Virus record (IMG/VR): IMGVR_UViG_3300037293_000032
Span: 1-22,453 of that record
DNA from: a virus
Direction: 5' to 3' (one strand)
DNA: 22,453 nucleotides
Position numbers and translations under genes: made by a program. The notes below the pieces were generated by a model. That model ran no database searches. It was not told where the DNA came from and was given only the letters and a program-made list of their open reading frames with translations. Shown here in pieces: positions 12,528 through 20,642 of the stretch (positions are counted from its first letter, which is position 1; each line of letters opens with the position of its first letter).

Positions 12528-12929
12528 ATGGCTAAAAAACCTACAAGAAAACCTGCAAGAAAAACCATAATAACTAAACTAGATACTATATTTAGTCAAT
12601 TCATAAGATTAAAATATTCAAAGAATGAAATTTCTAAATGTGTTACTTGTGGTAAGAAGGACCATTGGAAGAAACTTCAAGCTGGTCATTTTATTTCACG
12701 TAAACACTATACAACTCGATGGGATGAAGATAACGTACAAGTTCAATGTGTAGGCTGCAACGTATATAGATATGGTGAACAGTACTTATTTTCTAAATAC
12801 CTAGGTCAAGAACTATCTGATGAATTAATGGCTAAATCAAGAAGCATTGCTAAATTTAGTGATGTAGAATTACTGGAGATGATAAAGGAATATAAAGATA
12901 AAGTTGATAAATTGTTGATAACATCGTAA
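12528..12929 (+). CDS. ninG: NinG/Rap-like HNH-type recombination protein
   Basis: 133 residues, the only plus-strand gene seen. After a basic start, CVTCGKKDHWKKLQAGHFISR (38-58), TRWDEDNVQVQC (63-74) and CNVYRYGEQYLF (77-88) follow the pattern of bacteriophage lambda NinG (Rap). Cys38, Cys41, Cys74 and Cys77 form the zinc site and His54 the HNH-like active centre. Family members cleave recombination intermediates and act with phage recombination systems. The gene is isolated from the leftward operons by the AT-rich region on one side and a terminator on the other. Confidence 0.85.
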   Translation: MAKKPTRKPARKTIITKLDTIFSQFIRLKYSKNEISKCVTCGKKDHWKKLQAGHFISRKHYTTRWDEDNVQVQCVGCNVYRYGEQYLFSKYLGQELSDELMAKSRSIAKFSDVELLEMIKEYKDKVDKLLITS

Positions 12930-13027
12930 ATATTTAAACTCAACTAAACCTTTTTATAATTATATTTGTAAAGGAATTAATATCATTTTATAATATATTT
13001 GCCTTTTGTCCAATTTGTCTTTTTTTA
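12930..13027 (+). other. Spacer with two TATATTTG elements
   Basis: The plus strand has TATATTTG at 12961-12968 and again at 12994-13001, both perfect TAnnTTTG matches, followed only by the terminator at 13028-13062. No reading frame lies between. They could drive a very short RNA or be chance in AT-rich DNA. Confidence 0.35.
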
Positions 13028-13062
13028 AAATAGCTGTCTTTAATTAGATGGCTATTTTTTTT
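13028..13062 (+). terminator. Terminator after the NinG-like gene
   Basis: AAATAGCTGTCT (13028-13039) pairs with AGATGGCTATTT (13046-13057) over 12 positions, two of them G-T, and a T run follows on the plus strand. It also lies at the stop of the convergent spanin-like gene and may slow transcription from that side. Confidence 0.75.
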
Positions 13063-13504
13063 AACTAAATTTTCCAGTCAAATATCCTAATGCATAAAGA
13101 ATAGTACATAATATTATTAACCATAAAGGAGTTCTATATTTTACAACCTCTTTTTCTTTTATAACAATATTTTTATCTATTTTACTTTTGTATTCAGATT
13201 CCCATATCTGTTTATAAGCATTTAAGTCTATTTCAGCAGTTATAACATTGTTTTTTCCTTGTATAGATACTTTGCCTTGCTTTGTAGATATTATTTGTTT
13301 AAATGGCTTTAAATTACCTAAACTATCACAAGGTTGTTTTATTGTTAATGTATCAGTAAATCTTTCTACTAATACCTCTATTTTTGTTTGTAGAATTGTA
13401 TCCTTGACAATACGCTCTTTATACTCAATAGTAGATTTTGAAGCATTACAACCAATAAAAAAAAATAAAAGCAAAAATATGTAAGACTTGTTTTGTAGTT
13501 TCAT
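13061..13504 (-). CDS. Putative unimolecular spanin (lipoprotein with C-terminal membrane anchor)
   Basis: 147 residues. The N-terminus is a lipoprotein signal: basic MKLQNK, the hydrophobic core YIFLLLFFF, then F16-I-G-C19 as the lipobox. The middle (about 25-120) is charged with strands and helices. The C-terminus WLIILCTILYALGYLTG is a transmembrane helix. Linking outer and inner membranes in one chain is the design of u-spanins such as phage T1 gp11, which fuse the two membranes at the end of lysis. It is placed right after the lysozyme gene, which supports this role. Rz/Rz1 two-gene spanins are not seen here. Confidence 0.68.
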   Translation of the reverse strand: MKLQNKSYIFLLLFFFIGCNASKSTIEYKERIVKDTILQTKIEVLVERFTDTLTIKQPCDSLGNLKPFKQIISTKQGKVSIQGKNNVITAEIDLNAYKQIWESEYKSKIDKNIVIKEKEVVKYRTPLWLIILCTILYALGYLTGKFS

Positions 13505-13595
13505 AATTTATGTTATTATATGTTTAAAAGTATAATTCTTTAATTTTTTTCCTTATTATATGTATATTAATATAATTTACGAATAATAATAAACA

Positions 13596-14099
13596 TTAAT
13601 ACTTACATTTTATATAAATATCAACTTCTCGTTTACGTCTACGAATTAATCCATTTAATCTAACACCTCCACCTGTTACTGCACAATTTGACCAATAATT
13701 AAACATTTCTTTTTCGCTCAATCTAGTATTTACGTTTCTAAATAAATTGTAATATTTCTTAGTACCATTCTTAGTTATGTAAGTAGCGCCAGCGTTATAA
13801 ACAAAAGAAACCAATGCGTCAAATTCATTTTGGTTTAAATCATCTCTACAAAGTTTATTTACTAAAGGCGCAAACACCTCGTTTATATGCCCTAGTTTTA
13901 ACCTTAAAGCCTCATCTTCATTAATGTGTTTATCAGCCATTGTAACACGCTTCTTTGTATCAAAGTAATATGTCGTACCATAACCAATAGTAGGCACTTT
14001 AGAAGGGCATAAATAAGGTTTACTTACAAAGCTCTCAAGCTCTTTTAAAAAGTCTAACAATTCTTTTGATACAGTTGTAATTATTTCTTTTCTTTCCAT
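13596..14099 (-). CDS. GH24 lysozyme (endolysin)
   Basis: 167 residues. ELESFVSKPYLCPSKVPTIG (20-39) aligns with the GH24 muramidase active site: Glu22, Cys31 in place of the usual Asp, and Thr37, with the T4 lysozyme spacing of 9 and 6. NQNEFDALVSFVYNAGA (about 89-105) and the C-terminal GGVRLNGLIRRRKRE are standard family motifs. It should cleave peptidoglycan at lysis. No signal peptide is seen, so it would need a holin. It overlaps the upstream holin candidate gene by 19 bases. Confidence 0.88.
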   Translation of the reverse strand: MERKEIITTVSKELLDFLKELESFVSKPYLCPSKVPTIGYGTTYYFDTKKRVTMADKHINEDEALRLKLGHINEVFAPLVNKLCRDDLNQNEFDALVSFVYNAGATYITKNGTKKYYNLFRNVNTRLSEKEMFNYWSNCAVTGGGVRLNGLIRRRKREVDIYIKCKY

Positions 14100-14266
14100 T
14101 GTCTAACAATATCTATTGTCTTTATAATTGTAAAAACTAAAGAAGCGATTAATAAAACAAGTTTTAACGCTTCGCTAACACCTGTTAAAGTCATTAAGAA
14201 AGCTGTCAAGTTAAATATGTAAACCCTCAATGATTGTATATCTGTAAAACTATTAAATAAACTCAT
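14081..14266 (-). CDS. Small membrane protein, holin candidate (61 aa)
   Basis: 61 residues with two hydrophobic segments (about 15-31 and 34-50) and a basic end (RQWKEKK). It directly precedes and overlaps the lysozyme gene, the usual place of a holin. No family match is visible, so the role rests on topology and context. Confidence 0.6.
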   Translation of the reverse strand: MSLFNSFTDIQSLRVYIFNLTAFLMTLTGVSEALKLVLLIASLVFTIIKTIDIVRQWKEKK

Positions 14267-14268
14267 TT

Positions 14269-14466
14269 TTACTCTATTTTTTTGTTGATCGCTTTCTTTA
14301 TCAACTCAATTAACGTTTGATTTTTAAACAGGAATAACGCCCCGCCAATTACAATTAATGAACTTATAAAAGTTATAGAAGGCCCTAAGGAGTTTGCCTC
14401 TTTTACCGCTAAACCCCAAAATATTAAACCTAAAATATTTGTAATTATGTTTTTTATGCAATTCAT
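14269..14466 (-). CDS. Small membrane protein, second holin/antiholin candidate (65 aa)
   Basis: 65 residues with two membrane segments (IITNILGLIFWGLAV and ITFISSLIVIGGALFLF) and a lysine-rich tail. It is followed 2 bases later by the other small membrane gene, giving a pair like a holin with a partner. The start overlaps the upstream gene by 4 bases (ATGA). Confidence 0.58.
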   Translation of the reverse strand: MNCIKNIITNILGLIFWGLAVKEANSLGPSITFISSLIVIGGALFLFKNQTLIELIKKAINKKIE

Positions 14467-14762
14467 ATTTTATGGATCTGATAATCTACACCCGAAAATC
14501 CGTGTACACCTTCTCCTGATATTTCAATAGAATAAGACTTCCAACCAAATGGGTGTGAATCTATGCCTTTCCACATAACATCAACAGAATATTTGTCAGA
14601 ATAAATAGCCTCTTTTATTAATTTATCTTTATCGTTGTAAGTTGCTTCTATTTGCAAAATATTACCTATTAAAACGATTGCGTGATTGTGGTTTTCTTCT
14701 AAACCTTTAATTTTTAAATCCGCTTGTTCCTGCGAATTAAACTCGTATTTTCCTATTTTCAT
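14463..14762 (-). CDS. Conserved-looking phage protein with WKSYSIEISGEGVHGFSG motif (99 aa)
   Basis: 99 residues. The C-terminal half, VMWKGIDSHPFGWKSYSIEI then SGEGVHGFSGVDY, is a pattern I associate with small proteins near the fibre genes of Bacteroidota phages; its function is not known to me. It follows the spike/fibre gene by one base and precedes the lysis genes. Confidence 0.6.
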   Translation of the reverse strand: MKIGKYEFNSQEQADLKIKGLEENHNHAIVLIGNILQIEATYNDKDKLIKEAIYSDKYSVDVMWKGIDSHPFGWKSYSIEISGEGVHGFSGVDYQIHKI

Positions 14763-14763
14763 A

Positions 14764-16020
14764 TTATAAAGTTGTTAAGGTTATTAATTCTAAGTCCGTT
14801 AACGCTGTTTTGTAAACTCTTAAATCCTTGTTTTCTCCATAAAAAGCCCAAGAACCACCTACTCTATTAAAACCTAATCTATTTAAAACGCCAGCAGAAA
14901 ACGTAACTCCAGATAAAGATTCATCAATTTTAACACCATTTACCCAAAAAGAAAATTCATTTTGCTTCCATTTTAAAGCTATTTTTTTAAATTCAAGAAT
15001 GTTAGATAATATAGTTAATCCAGAGAATACTGTAACATTGTTAACGTCTACGATATAACCAATAGTATTAGAAGCCCCAGTGTAGTATATCATAACCCTA
15101 TCGTCATCAGAAGTACCAGAAATTGTAATTGCTTTTTGGTTAGAATTATTATTTAAAGCCTTTATTTCACCATACAAAACACCCTCTTGACTATTGATAT
15201 AATTTGACAACCCTGTTTTAGAAGCTGATTCTGCTACTCTAGTAACTGTACTACCCTCTGTAGCTGGTAACATTAAAGATGTTGCGTATGGTAACGCTTC
15301 TAATTGTGCTCCGAATATGTAAACGCCTGATGTTCCGTCACCTGTGTATAAAGGCAGTCTTGAATTTGTAGAAGTTTTTATTAGCGACATTATAAATCTT
15401 GAATCAGAAGAATCTACTGTTGCTTCATCTGTATATGTACATCTGTAATAACCGTTTGATAATAATTTAATTGTTGCCGTAGCTGTTGCAGCATTCGTTA
15501 AAACAAGAGTTCCGTTATCTAAATCATAGTTAATATAGTTAGATAAAAAACCTGTTGAACCTGTTATTTGTAGTAGCCTTCCATTTGGTTTTACATAAAT
15601 TGATTGCGTATAAATTGTACCTGTTACTGTTGTAAATACGTTGTATATATATTGTCTTTCATTAACACTACTCTCCACCAACTTAAAAGCACTTGTAGGA
15701 TTGTCTACACTTGGTGCTGAAAAGCCTCCTGCAACTGTTGCACCGGTTTTAAACCAATATGCGTTACTAAATGATAAAGGATAGGTAATTAAGTTAGTTG
15801 ATTGAGGCTCTAGTAATAAACTAGGGCAACCGCCATCTGTATGATCACGTCTAGGAACGCCCGTTGCTACATTTTCAATTAATCCGCTACTATTTACCCT
15901 ATTTGCTGTATTTGCTCTCGTAAACAATAAATCCCCGTCCCCATTAGTGGGTAGTACGCTATATATTTTATTTAATTTAACACCACTTGGTATTAATGCT
16001 ATGCTTGGTATTGTTGCCAT
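14764..16020 (-). CDS. Spike/tail fibre protein with LamG-like C-terminus
   Basis: 418 residues. The N-terminal part (FTRANTANRVNSSGLIENVA, VPRRDHTDGGCPSLLLEPQS) matches the spike domain repeatedly found in Bacteroidota phage head or tail fibres. The rest is strand-rich with a LamG/concanavalin-like jelly roll: KEIALKWKQNEFSFWVNG-type strands near 340-390 and the end DLRVYKTALTD. It likely binds host surface glycans. It is the last large virion gene before lysis. Note that the start is close to a small repeat protein gene upstream. Confidence 0.7.
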   Translation of the reverse strand: MATIPSIALIPSGVKLNKIYSVLPTNGDGDLLFTRANTANRVNSSGLIENVATGVPRRDHTDGGCPSLLLEPQSTNLITYPLSFSNAYWFKTGATVAGGFSAPSVDNPTSAFKLVESSVNERQYIYNVFTTVTGTIYTQSIYVKPNGRLLQITGSTGFLSNYINYDLDNGTLVLTNAATATATIKLLSNGYYRCTYTDEATVDSSDSRFIMSLIKTSTNSRLPLYTGDGTSGVYIFGAQLEALPYATSLMLPATEGSTVTRVAESASKTGLSNYINSQEGVLYGEIKALNNNSNQKAITISGTSDDDRVMIYYTGASNTIGYIVDVNNVTVFSGLTILSNILEFKKIALKWKQNEFSFWVNGVKIDESLSGVTFSAGVLNRLGFNRVGGSWAFYGENKDLRVYKTALTDLELITLTTL

Positions 16021-16030
16021 ATTTTTTATT

Positions 16031-16294
16031 TTAATAATTTGTTACACATTCTAAAGATTCTACTTTTCCTCCATCACTTTCTACTCTAAAGTTATAATCC
16101 CAGTTATAAATACTTAAAATAGATAATGCTTGACTAACGCATTCGCTCGATTCTATAATACCACCATCAGCTTCAACCCTATCAATAAAGTAATTTATTA
16201 AAGGAAAATCAAAAGCATAATCATAGTAGATACCGCCCCATCCGTTTTTCTGTGGATTACCCCACCAAGTGCTATTGTATATTTCGTTTGCCAT
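16031..16294 (-). CDS. Virion-associated protein with internal repeat RVExDGG (87 aa)
   Basis: 87 residues. After MANEIYNSTWWGNPQKNGWGG there are two copies of one motif: RVEADGGIIESSECV and RVESDGGKVESLECV. The motif is common in small structural proteins of Bacteroidota phages. No enzyme motif is present. The start at 16294 overlaps the small 30-codon gene by 23 bases. Confidence 0.65.
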   Translation of the reverse strand: MANEIYNSTWWGNPQKNGWGGIYYDYAFDFPLINYFIDRVEADGGIIESSECVSQALSILSIYNWDYNFRVESDGGKVESLECVTNY

Positions 16295-16364
16295 TTTTTT
16301 GTTTTTTTAAGTATTCAGATAATTTAACAATATTAGATTGTTTTGGTTTATACGTATCTTTCAT
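16272..16364 (-). CDS. Possible small basic protein (30 aa)
   Basis: ATG at 16364, one base after the stop of the connector gene, with a lysine-rich product (MKDTYKPKQSNIVKL) ending at 16272 inside the next gene. It is short and of unknown role. Its spacing suggests translation. Confidence 0.42.
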   Translation of the reverse strand: MKDTYKPKQSNIVKLSEYLKKQKNGKRNIQ

Positions 16365-16365
16365 A

Positions 16366-16866
16366 TTACAAAACCCAGCCATTAAATAAATCGTTTTTAT
16401 CTGGATAAACATCTTCGTTGTTATTGGTATTATATTCTGGAAACAAATTAGTGTAAAAAGAAATATAATCAATAAATCTCCTGGTATAATATTCAGCAAA
16501 GTTTCTTGATTTGTTTACTAAATAATCAACCTCATCTTTAGATACACTTTCAGAGTTTTCAGATGTATGCTTACTTATTCCTCCATTCTTAATTTGATAA
16601 GCTGCAAATGGTAAATACTGCATCATAGCATAATGAATTAACATCGGTTGTATATAATCTTCAACTAATGTAAAATAGTTCCCAGTTAATGTACCTGCAA
16701 GAATATCTGTACTAATTTTATTGTATAAATCAGTACCTAAATAATTTTGAATATCTATCTGTTGTGCTATCTTAATAAATTGAAGTAGCTTATCAGTATC
16801 AACGTTACCATCTAAAATACTATTTTTTACTAAATCTGTTCTTGAAATAAAGTATGCTGTCGCCAT
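16366..16866 (-). CDS. Head-tail connector-like protein
   Basis: 166 residues, largely helical. It begins MATAYFISRTDLVKNSILDG with LLQFIKIAQQIDIQNYLGTDLY, and continues DYIQPMLIHYAMMQYLPFAAYQ, the DUF6712-like pattern of head-tail adaptors that follow the portal in Bacteroidota phages. It sits immediately after the portal gene (4 bases). Confidence 0.65.
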   Translation of the reverse strand: MATAYFISRTDLVKNSILDGNVDTDKLLQFIKIAQQIDIQNYLGTDLYNKISTDILAGTLTGNYFTLVEDYIQPMLIHYAMMQYLPFAAYQIKNGGISKHTSENSESVSKDEVDYLVNKSRNFAEYYTRRFIDYISFYTNLFPEYNTNNNEDVYPDKNDLFNGWVL

Positions 16867-16869
16867 ATC

Positions 16870-18639
16870 TTATCCTTTATAGTTTGGATGATGCCCATTA
16901 TTAGCCATATCCTTTGGTGCTATTTCAGAAGTTTTATAATCAGTTCCTTTTGGTTTATAAGAACTTGGTATATTATCAACTTCTTGTGAACTAGATAATG
17001 CTTTATCTTCTACAAAGGTTCTATCAGTTTTAGTCTTTAAACGATATAGATTTTCATTCCAAAAATGCCCACAATTAACACCACCTTTATATTTGAATAA
17101 AGAATAGTTTTCACCTTTATGACCGAATGAATTATTTACACCTCTAAAACTTGCCTGATCAATATCTTCTTTTCTATAAACAACTCCGTTTGATGTTCTA
17201 CCCATCATATTTTTACAAAATAATCTTGACTTACCACTTGAATACTTTTCAGAATATTCATATCTAACCTTGTAAAAGGATTTATCTAAAAAAGATACTT
17301 GACTTGGTTTTGATGTAATAAAATCAGCTAACTTTTGTAAACCAGTTTTTTTTTGTTTTATCAATCTATTTGCCCAACTATCTACATCATCATTCTCTTC
17401 TGCATATTCTCTTTTTTCTACAAGTTCCCATTCATCATTTATACTTTCACCCTCTAAATAATTAAGCATTTCTTCGTCATTAAAATCAACTTGGCTACTC
17501 ATCTTTACACCAGTTTCTTCTTCTCTAGTTTCTGCATCCACTACGTTGTTTAAATCAGTAAATTCTAAAGGCTGTAACGTTTTAAAGTATAGATTTAAGC
17601 TAATATCATTAAAAGCTAATACATCATTAAAAGCATTTATTAAAAGTGTTTGAAATGGTCTTATAACTGTGTTATCCATTAATATAGATGCAGTCTTTAA
17701 TTCATCAGAATTATTACCAAAACCGCTTGAATCTTTTACACCCAATAACATAGGAGAAACAACCCTGTGAGCAACCATAATTTTACGCATACTTTCATCA
17801 GATAAAAACTGATATTGATTGTGCGCATCACTTAATTGAATTGGCTCTATTGAAGCAGCAGTTGCAGCGTCATCATTAAAACTTAATATAAATTTACCAC
17901 TATTAGAACTTCCGCTAAACTTTTGGTAAATTCTGTTTTCTATTAATTGTCTTTGCTCTGGGTCTGGAGTTCCGTTATTAAAATTTATTAGCATACTTGG
18001 TGCTAAACCATTCATTATATTGTTTAAATGATAGTTTGAAATCTCTTCTTCTAATTCTGCATACTGCAACCCTCCTTGATAATCTACTGGAGAATAATAT
18101 TTAAAACCAGCTTTATAAGGCTTTACATAATATATTTGTATAGGCTCTTTACCATATCCAAAAGATTCTATACGTACAAGTTTATCGTTCTTCTTATAAT
18201 TTACCCAATCTGGGTGCATATAATACGCTTCAATTTCTCCTTTTTCATTACACTTTTCAGCTCTTAATGTTTCAATAGGTATATGCTCAACTCTTGCAAT
18301 ACTCTTTCCATCTTTTGAATAAATTACTTGCATAGCACAATTACCCATTAATTTTAAATCAGACGATAATCTTCGTACACAGTTATCGTGAAATAAAGTA
18401 ATCATTTTAGCGTATGCTTCTGGCTTTCTTTGTGAATCTGTTGCATCTAACCCTTTGCCGAAAATCATTTCAGACATTCCATTTATAATAGCATTATTTG
18501 TAGCACTACCATTATATCTATCAATTAGAAATTGAAAATAATTATTATCTTCTCCATAAGAAACATAACTATCTGTTTTTGTTTCCTTAATCTTAGGACT
18601 TGTATATGTAGATAAATTTAAAACTCTTAATTCATTCAT
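16870..18639 (-). CDS. Portal protein with extra C-terminal domain
   Basis: 589 residues. From about 30 to 380 it reads as a phage portal: SYGEDNNYFQFLIDRYNGSA near the start, GMSEMIFGKG, MGNCAMQVIYSKDGKS and QFLSDESMRKIMVAHRVVSP (portal stem region), then a helical tail. The last third (about 450-560) is different: YSEKYSSGKSRLFCKNMMGR, YRKEDIDQASFRGVNNSFGH and YKGGVNCGHFWNENLY, a domain I have seen attached to XkdF-type proteases or other head proteins. A fusion would place it in the capsid vertex. The start is near the end of the upstream small gene (1 base apart). Confidence 0.78.
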   Translation of the reverse strand: MNELRVLNLSTYTSPKIKETKTDSYVSYGEDNNYFQFLIDRYNGSATNNAIINGMSEMIFGKGLDATDSQRKPEAYAKMITLFHDNCVRRLSSDLKLMGNCAMQVIYSKDGKSIARVEHIPIETLRAEKCNEKGEIEAYYMHPDWVNYKKNDKLVRIESFGYGKEPIQIYYVKPYKAGFKYYSPVDYQGGLQYAELEEEISNYHLNNIMNGLAPSMLINFNNGTPDPEQRQLIENRIYQKFSGSSNSGKFILSFNDDAATAASIEPIQLSDAHNQYQFLSDESMRKIMVAHRVVSPMLLGVKDSSGFGNNSDELKTASILMDNTVIRPFQTLLINAFNDVLAFNDISLNLYFKTLQPLEFTDLNNVVDAETREEETGVKMSSQVDFNDEEMLNYLEGESINDEWELVEKREYAEENDDVDSWANRLIKQKKTGLQKLADFITSKPSQVSFLDKSFYKVRYEYSEKYSSGKSRLFCKNMMGRTSNGVVYRKEDIDQASFRGVNNSFGHKGENYSLFKYKGGVNCGHFWNENLYRLKTKTDRTFVEDKALSSSQEVDNIPSSYKPKGTDYKTSEIAPKDMANNGHHPNYKG

Positions 18640-18640
18640 A

Positions 18641-18985
18641 TTATAAAATTATAAAATCATTGTTACCAGACTTACTTATATATTCTTCTTTATTGACTGA
18701 ATAATAATTGTTTGTATCTTGGTTTATTGTTTGGTCGGTGCAGAATATCTTATCTAAATAGATAATATTACTTCCATATAAAATTGATAAATCGTAAAAA
18801 CGACCTTCTACTAAATTAAAAGCATAAGAAATTACTAAATAATCTTTATCCGTTGTGGTAGATATATTTGCTGTTGTAACTTCATTTGTACTATCATCTC
18901 TTAATTGTAAAGTAACAGATGAAAAGTATTCTCTAGGAATTATTTTTATTGTTTGGCTACTATTAGATGTCGTTAATACTTTCAT
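18641..18985 (-). CDS. Small beta-rich structural protein (114 aa)
   Basis: 114 residues, mostly alternating polar and hydrophobic strands (SSQTIKIIPREYFSSVTLQL, KDYLVISYAFNL), typical of a small phage tail or neck protein. No specific family. It follows a terminator and is preceded by the leader motif TATATAGT (minus strand ACTATATA) a few bases before the ATG. Confidence 0.55.
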   Translation of the reverse strand: MKVLTTSNSSQTIKIIPREYFSSVTLQLRDDSTNEVTTANISTTTDKDYLVISYAFNLVEGRFYDLSILYGSNIIYLDKIFCTDQTINQDTNNYYSVNKEEYISKSGNNDFIIL

Positions 18986-18988
18986 ACT

Positions 18989-18998
18989 TATATATAGT
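18989..18998 (-). promoter_or_regulatory. Leader motif ACTATATATA
   Basis: The minus strand has ACTATATATA ending 4 bases before the ATG. Near-identical sequence occurs before the scaffold-like gene (21201-21210) and the XkdF-like gene (21971-21978, ACTATATA). Confidence 0.4.
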
Positions 18999-19025
18999 CA
19001 TTAATTTTATTTTTTGTTTATATGC

Positions 19026-19059
19026 AAAAAAAAAGGATATGAATTAACATACCCTTTTT
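19026..19059 (-). terminator. Intrinsic terminator before the 114-codon gene
   Basis: On the minus strand AAAAAGGGTATG pairs with CATATCCTTTTT (one G-T) over a TTAATT loop and runs into a nine-T tract. Confidence 0.78.
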
Positions 19060-19080
19060 AAATTAGTAAATAAAAAGTAA

Positions 19081-19608
19081 TTAAGCAGTTGGATTTATTT
19101 GAACCGGAGATACCTCAGCAGTAATTACTGATCCAGTTACAAAGTAAGGGGGTGCAGTTTCTTGAGCAACTATCGTTAAAGAATATCCACTTAAATCTCC
19201 CATAGCAGCACCAGATGAAATTGAGCCACCAGTTACTTCTCCTCCGTTTTCTAAGCCAACCAAGAAGTAGTTTCCATTGTAGTCTTCTATTGCTACGTGT
19301 GGTCTTGCGTGTGTAATTAATTTTAATTGCTCTTGAGTTTCTTTATCTTGAAAAGTCAAAGACAATGTAAGAGTACTTTCGTAAAAAGTAGTTCCACTTT
19401 CTCTTGATGAATTAATTGCAGTTTCTAAAGACGATGTTCCTTTTACATCAAATTTAAACCACTCTGGAGTTCCTGCTAATGCAGTAATTTCTCCAGCAAC
19501 GATTGTTTCAGCACCTAAAGTTCCATAATCTGCAAAGTAAATAGTTTTTATACCACCTACTGCTGATTTACAAGGTACTTTTCTACCAGAAGTTAATAAA
19601 CAAGCCAT
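19081..19608 (-). CDS. Tail-tube-like structural protein
   Basis: 175 residues, strand-rich with few charges. ACLLTSGRKVPCKSAVGGIK and KGTSSLETAINSSRESGTTF, then ARPHVAIEDYNGNYFLVGLE and GDLSGYSLTIVAQE, form a pattern known to me from major structural proteins of Bacteroidota siphophages and consistent with a tail tube. This is a contextual call, not a firm family match. It lies between two terminators, so it may be transcribed at a separate level. Confidence 0.6.
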   Translation of the reverse strand: MACLLTSGRKVPCKSAVGGIKTIYFADYGTLGAETIVAGEITALAGTPEWFKFDVKGTSSLETAINSSRESGTTFYESTLTLSLTFQDKETQEQLKLITHARPHVAIEDYNGNYFLVGLENGGEVTGGSISSGAAMGDLSGYSLTIVAQETAPPYFVTGSVITAEVSPVQINPTA

Positions 19609-19630
19609 ATTTTTTTATATTTTTTTAAAT

Positions 19631-19671
19631 AAAAAAGAGTAGATGTGCATTTCGCATACCCACCCCCTTTT
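19631..19671 (-). terminator. Long stem-loop after the major capsid gene
   Basis: On the minus strand AAAAGGGGGTGGGTATGC and TGCACATCTACTCTTTT form an 18-position stem with one A-C mismatch and five G-T pairs, a small GAAA-type loop, and a T run. A terminator that might only partly stop transcription out of the capsid gene. Confidence 0.72.
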
Positions 19672-19689
19672 AAAATTATTAATTAATTA

Positions 19690-20619
19690 TTAAGAATAAA
19701 ATACAATTTCAGAACCAAAGACGTGCTGAACACCTGCTGTAAATCTCATAACAACTCTTACATTTTGAGAACCATCGATATCTGACATATCAATTACCTT
19801 CACTTCGTTTTGGTCGTTTAAAATTCCAGTTCCAAAGTACAAGTTAGATTTTTGTGCTAAAATCATTTTATTAGAAGTTAATCCTTTTGCAACAAAAATA
19901 TTTACTCCTTCAAAAGATAAAGAACCTCCATTATACCATTGTGTCCCTTTTCCATCAGTACCATTTGCACCAACGTTAGCACCAAAACCACCTAAAGCAC
20001 GAATATACGCTTGTGCAACATTTGTAGAAACATAAAGAGTTAAATCTTCTTGTCCTAAAATTGTATCAGCATTAGCAATAGCTGAATCAATAACTTTCGC
20101 CATTTCAGTAATTACGTTTGCAGAAGTTACAGTTGTTCCAGCTACATCATTTACAGATGCATCAGCAGTTAATTTTGCAGAAAAACCATCAAATTGTCCA
20201 CTTGTACTAGTTGAACCACTCCAAATACTTTTTTCTGTTCTATCAGCTACTTTTGCCGCAACGTGAGCAATTACAAATCCAGCAAAACTAGGTGCTAAAT
20301 TATCAAATGCAGAATAACCCATATTAGCAGCTTCCCAAGATGCGTGTAAATCTTTCTTACATAATTGTAAATTTACTTGAAATTCCTCTGGAATTAAAAT
20401 AGCTTCTGTTAAGGTTAAAGTTCCTGCATTAGTTACGAAATCACAAGAAGCATCTTTTACGATATCATCTGTTGCTCCTTTTTGTATAACTGTTTTAAAT
20501 TTTACGTTTGGTAAAATAGAAATTGCACCACTATCTAAAGTTGATGCTGATAATAATGCAGCTGCGATATATTCACCACTAAATTCACCTGCATAACTTG
20601 ATGTTAAAGATACACTCAT
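19690..20619 (-). CDS. Major capsid protein
   Basis: 309 residues, the size of HK97-fold capsid proteins without a long cleaved arm. MSVSLTSSYAGEFSGEYIAA, the P-domain-like KDLHASWEAANMGYSAFDNL and the late QNVRVVMRFTAGVQHVFGSE are typical of the capsid proteins of Bacteroidota phages. Placement after scaffold and protease genes supports it. Its codon use is richer in Ala, Gly and Ser than the neighbours, as expected of a highly expressed virion protein. Confidence 0.82.
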   Translation of the reverse strand: MSVSLTSSYAGEFSGEYIAAALLSASTLDSGAISILPNVKFKTVIQKGATDDIVKDASCDFVTNAGTLTLTEAILIPEEFQVNLQLCKKDLHASWEAANMGYSAFDNLAPSFAGFVIAHVAAKVADRTEKSIWSGSTSTSGQFDGFSAKLTADASVNDVAGTTVTSANVITEMAKVIDSAIANADTILGQEDLTLYVSTNVAQAYIRALGGFGANVGANGTDGKGTQWYNGGSLSFEGVNIFVAKGLTSNKMILAQKSNLYFGTGILNDQNEVKVIDMSDIDGSQNVRVVMRFTAGVQHVFGSEIVFYS

Positions 20620-20642
20620 TTTTTTTTAATTTTTAATTAGTT

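Noticed and set aside
16365-16499. Upstream extension of the 30-codon frame to 75 codons
   Set aside because: The extra part overlaps the connector gene in another frame; only the 30-codon version fits the spacing.
18076-18267. Plus-strand 63-codon frame inside the portal gene
   Set aside because: Antisense to a well-supported portal region; hydrophobic composition is an artefact of the reverse frame.
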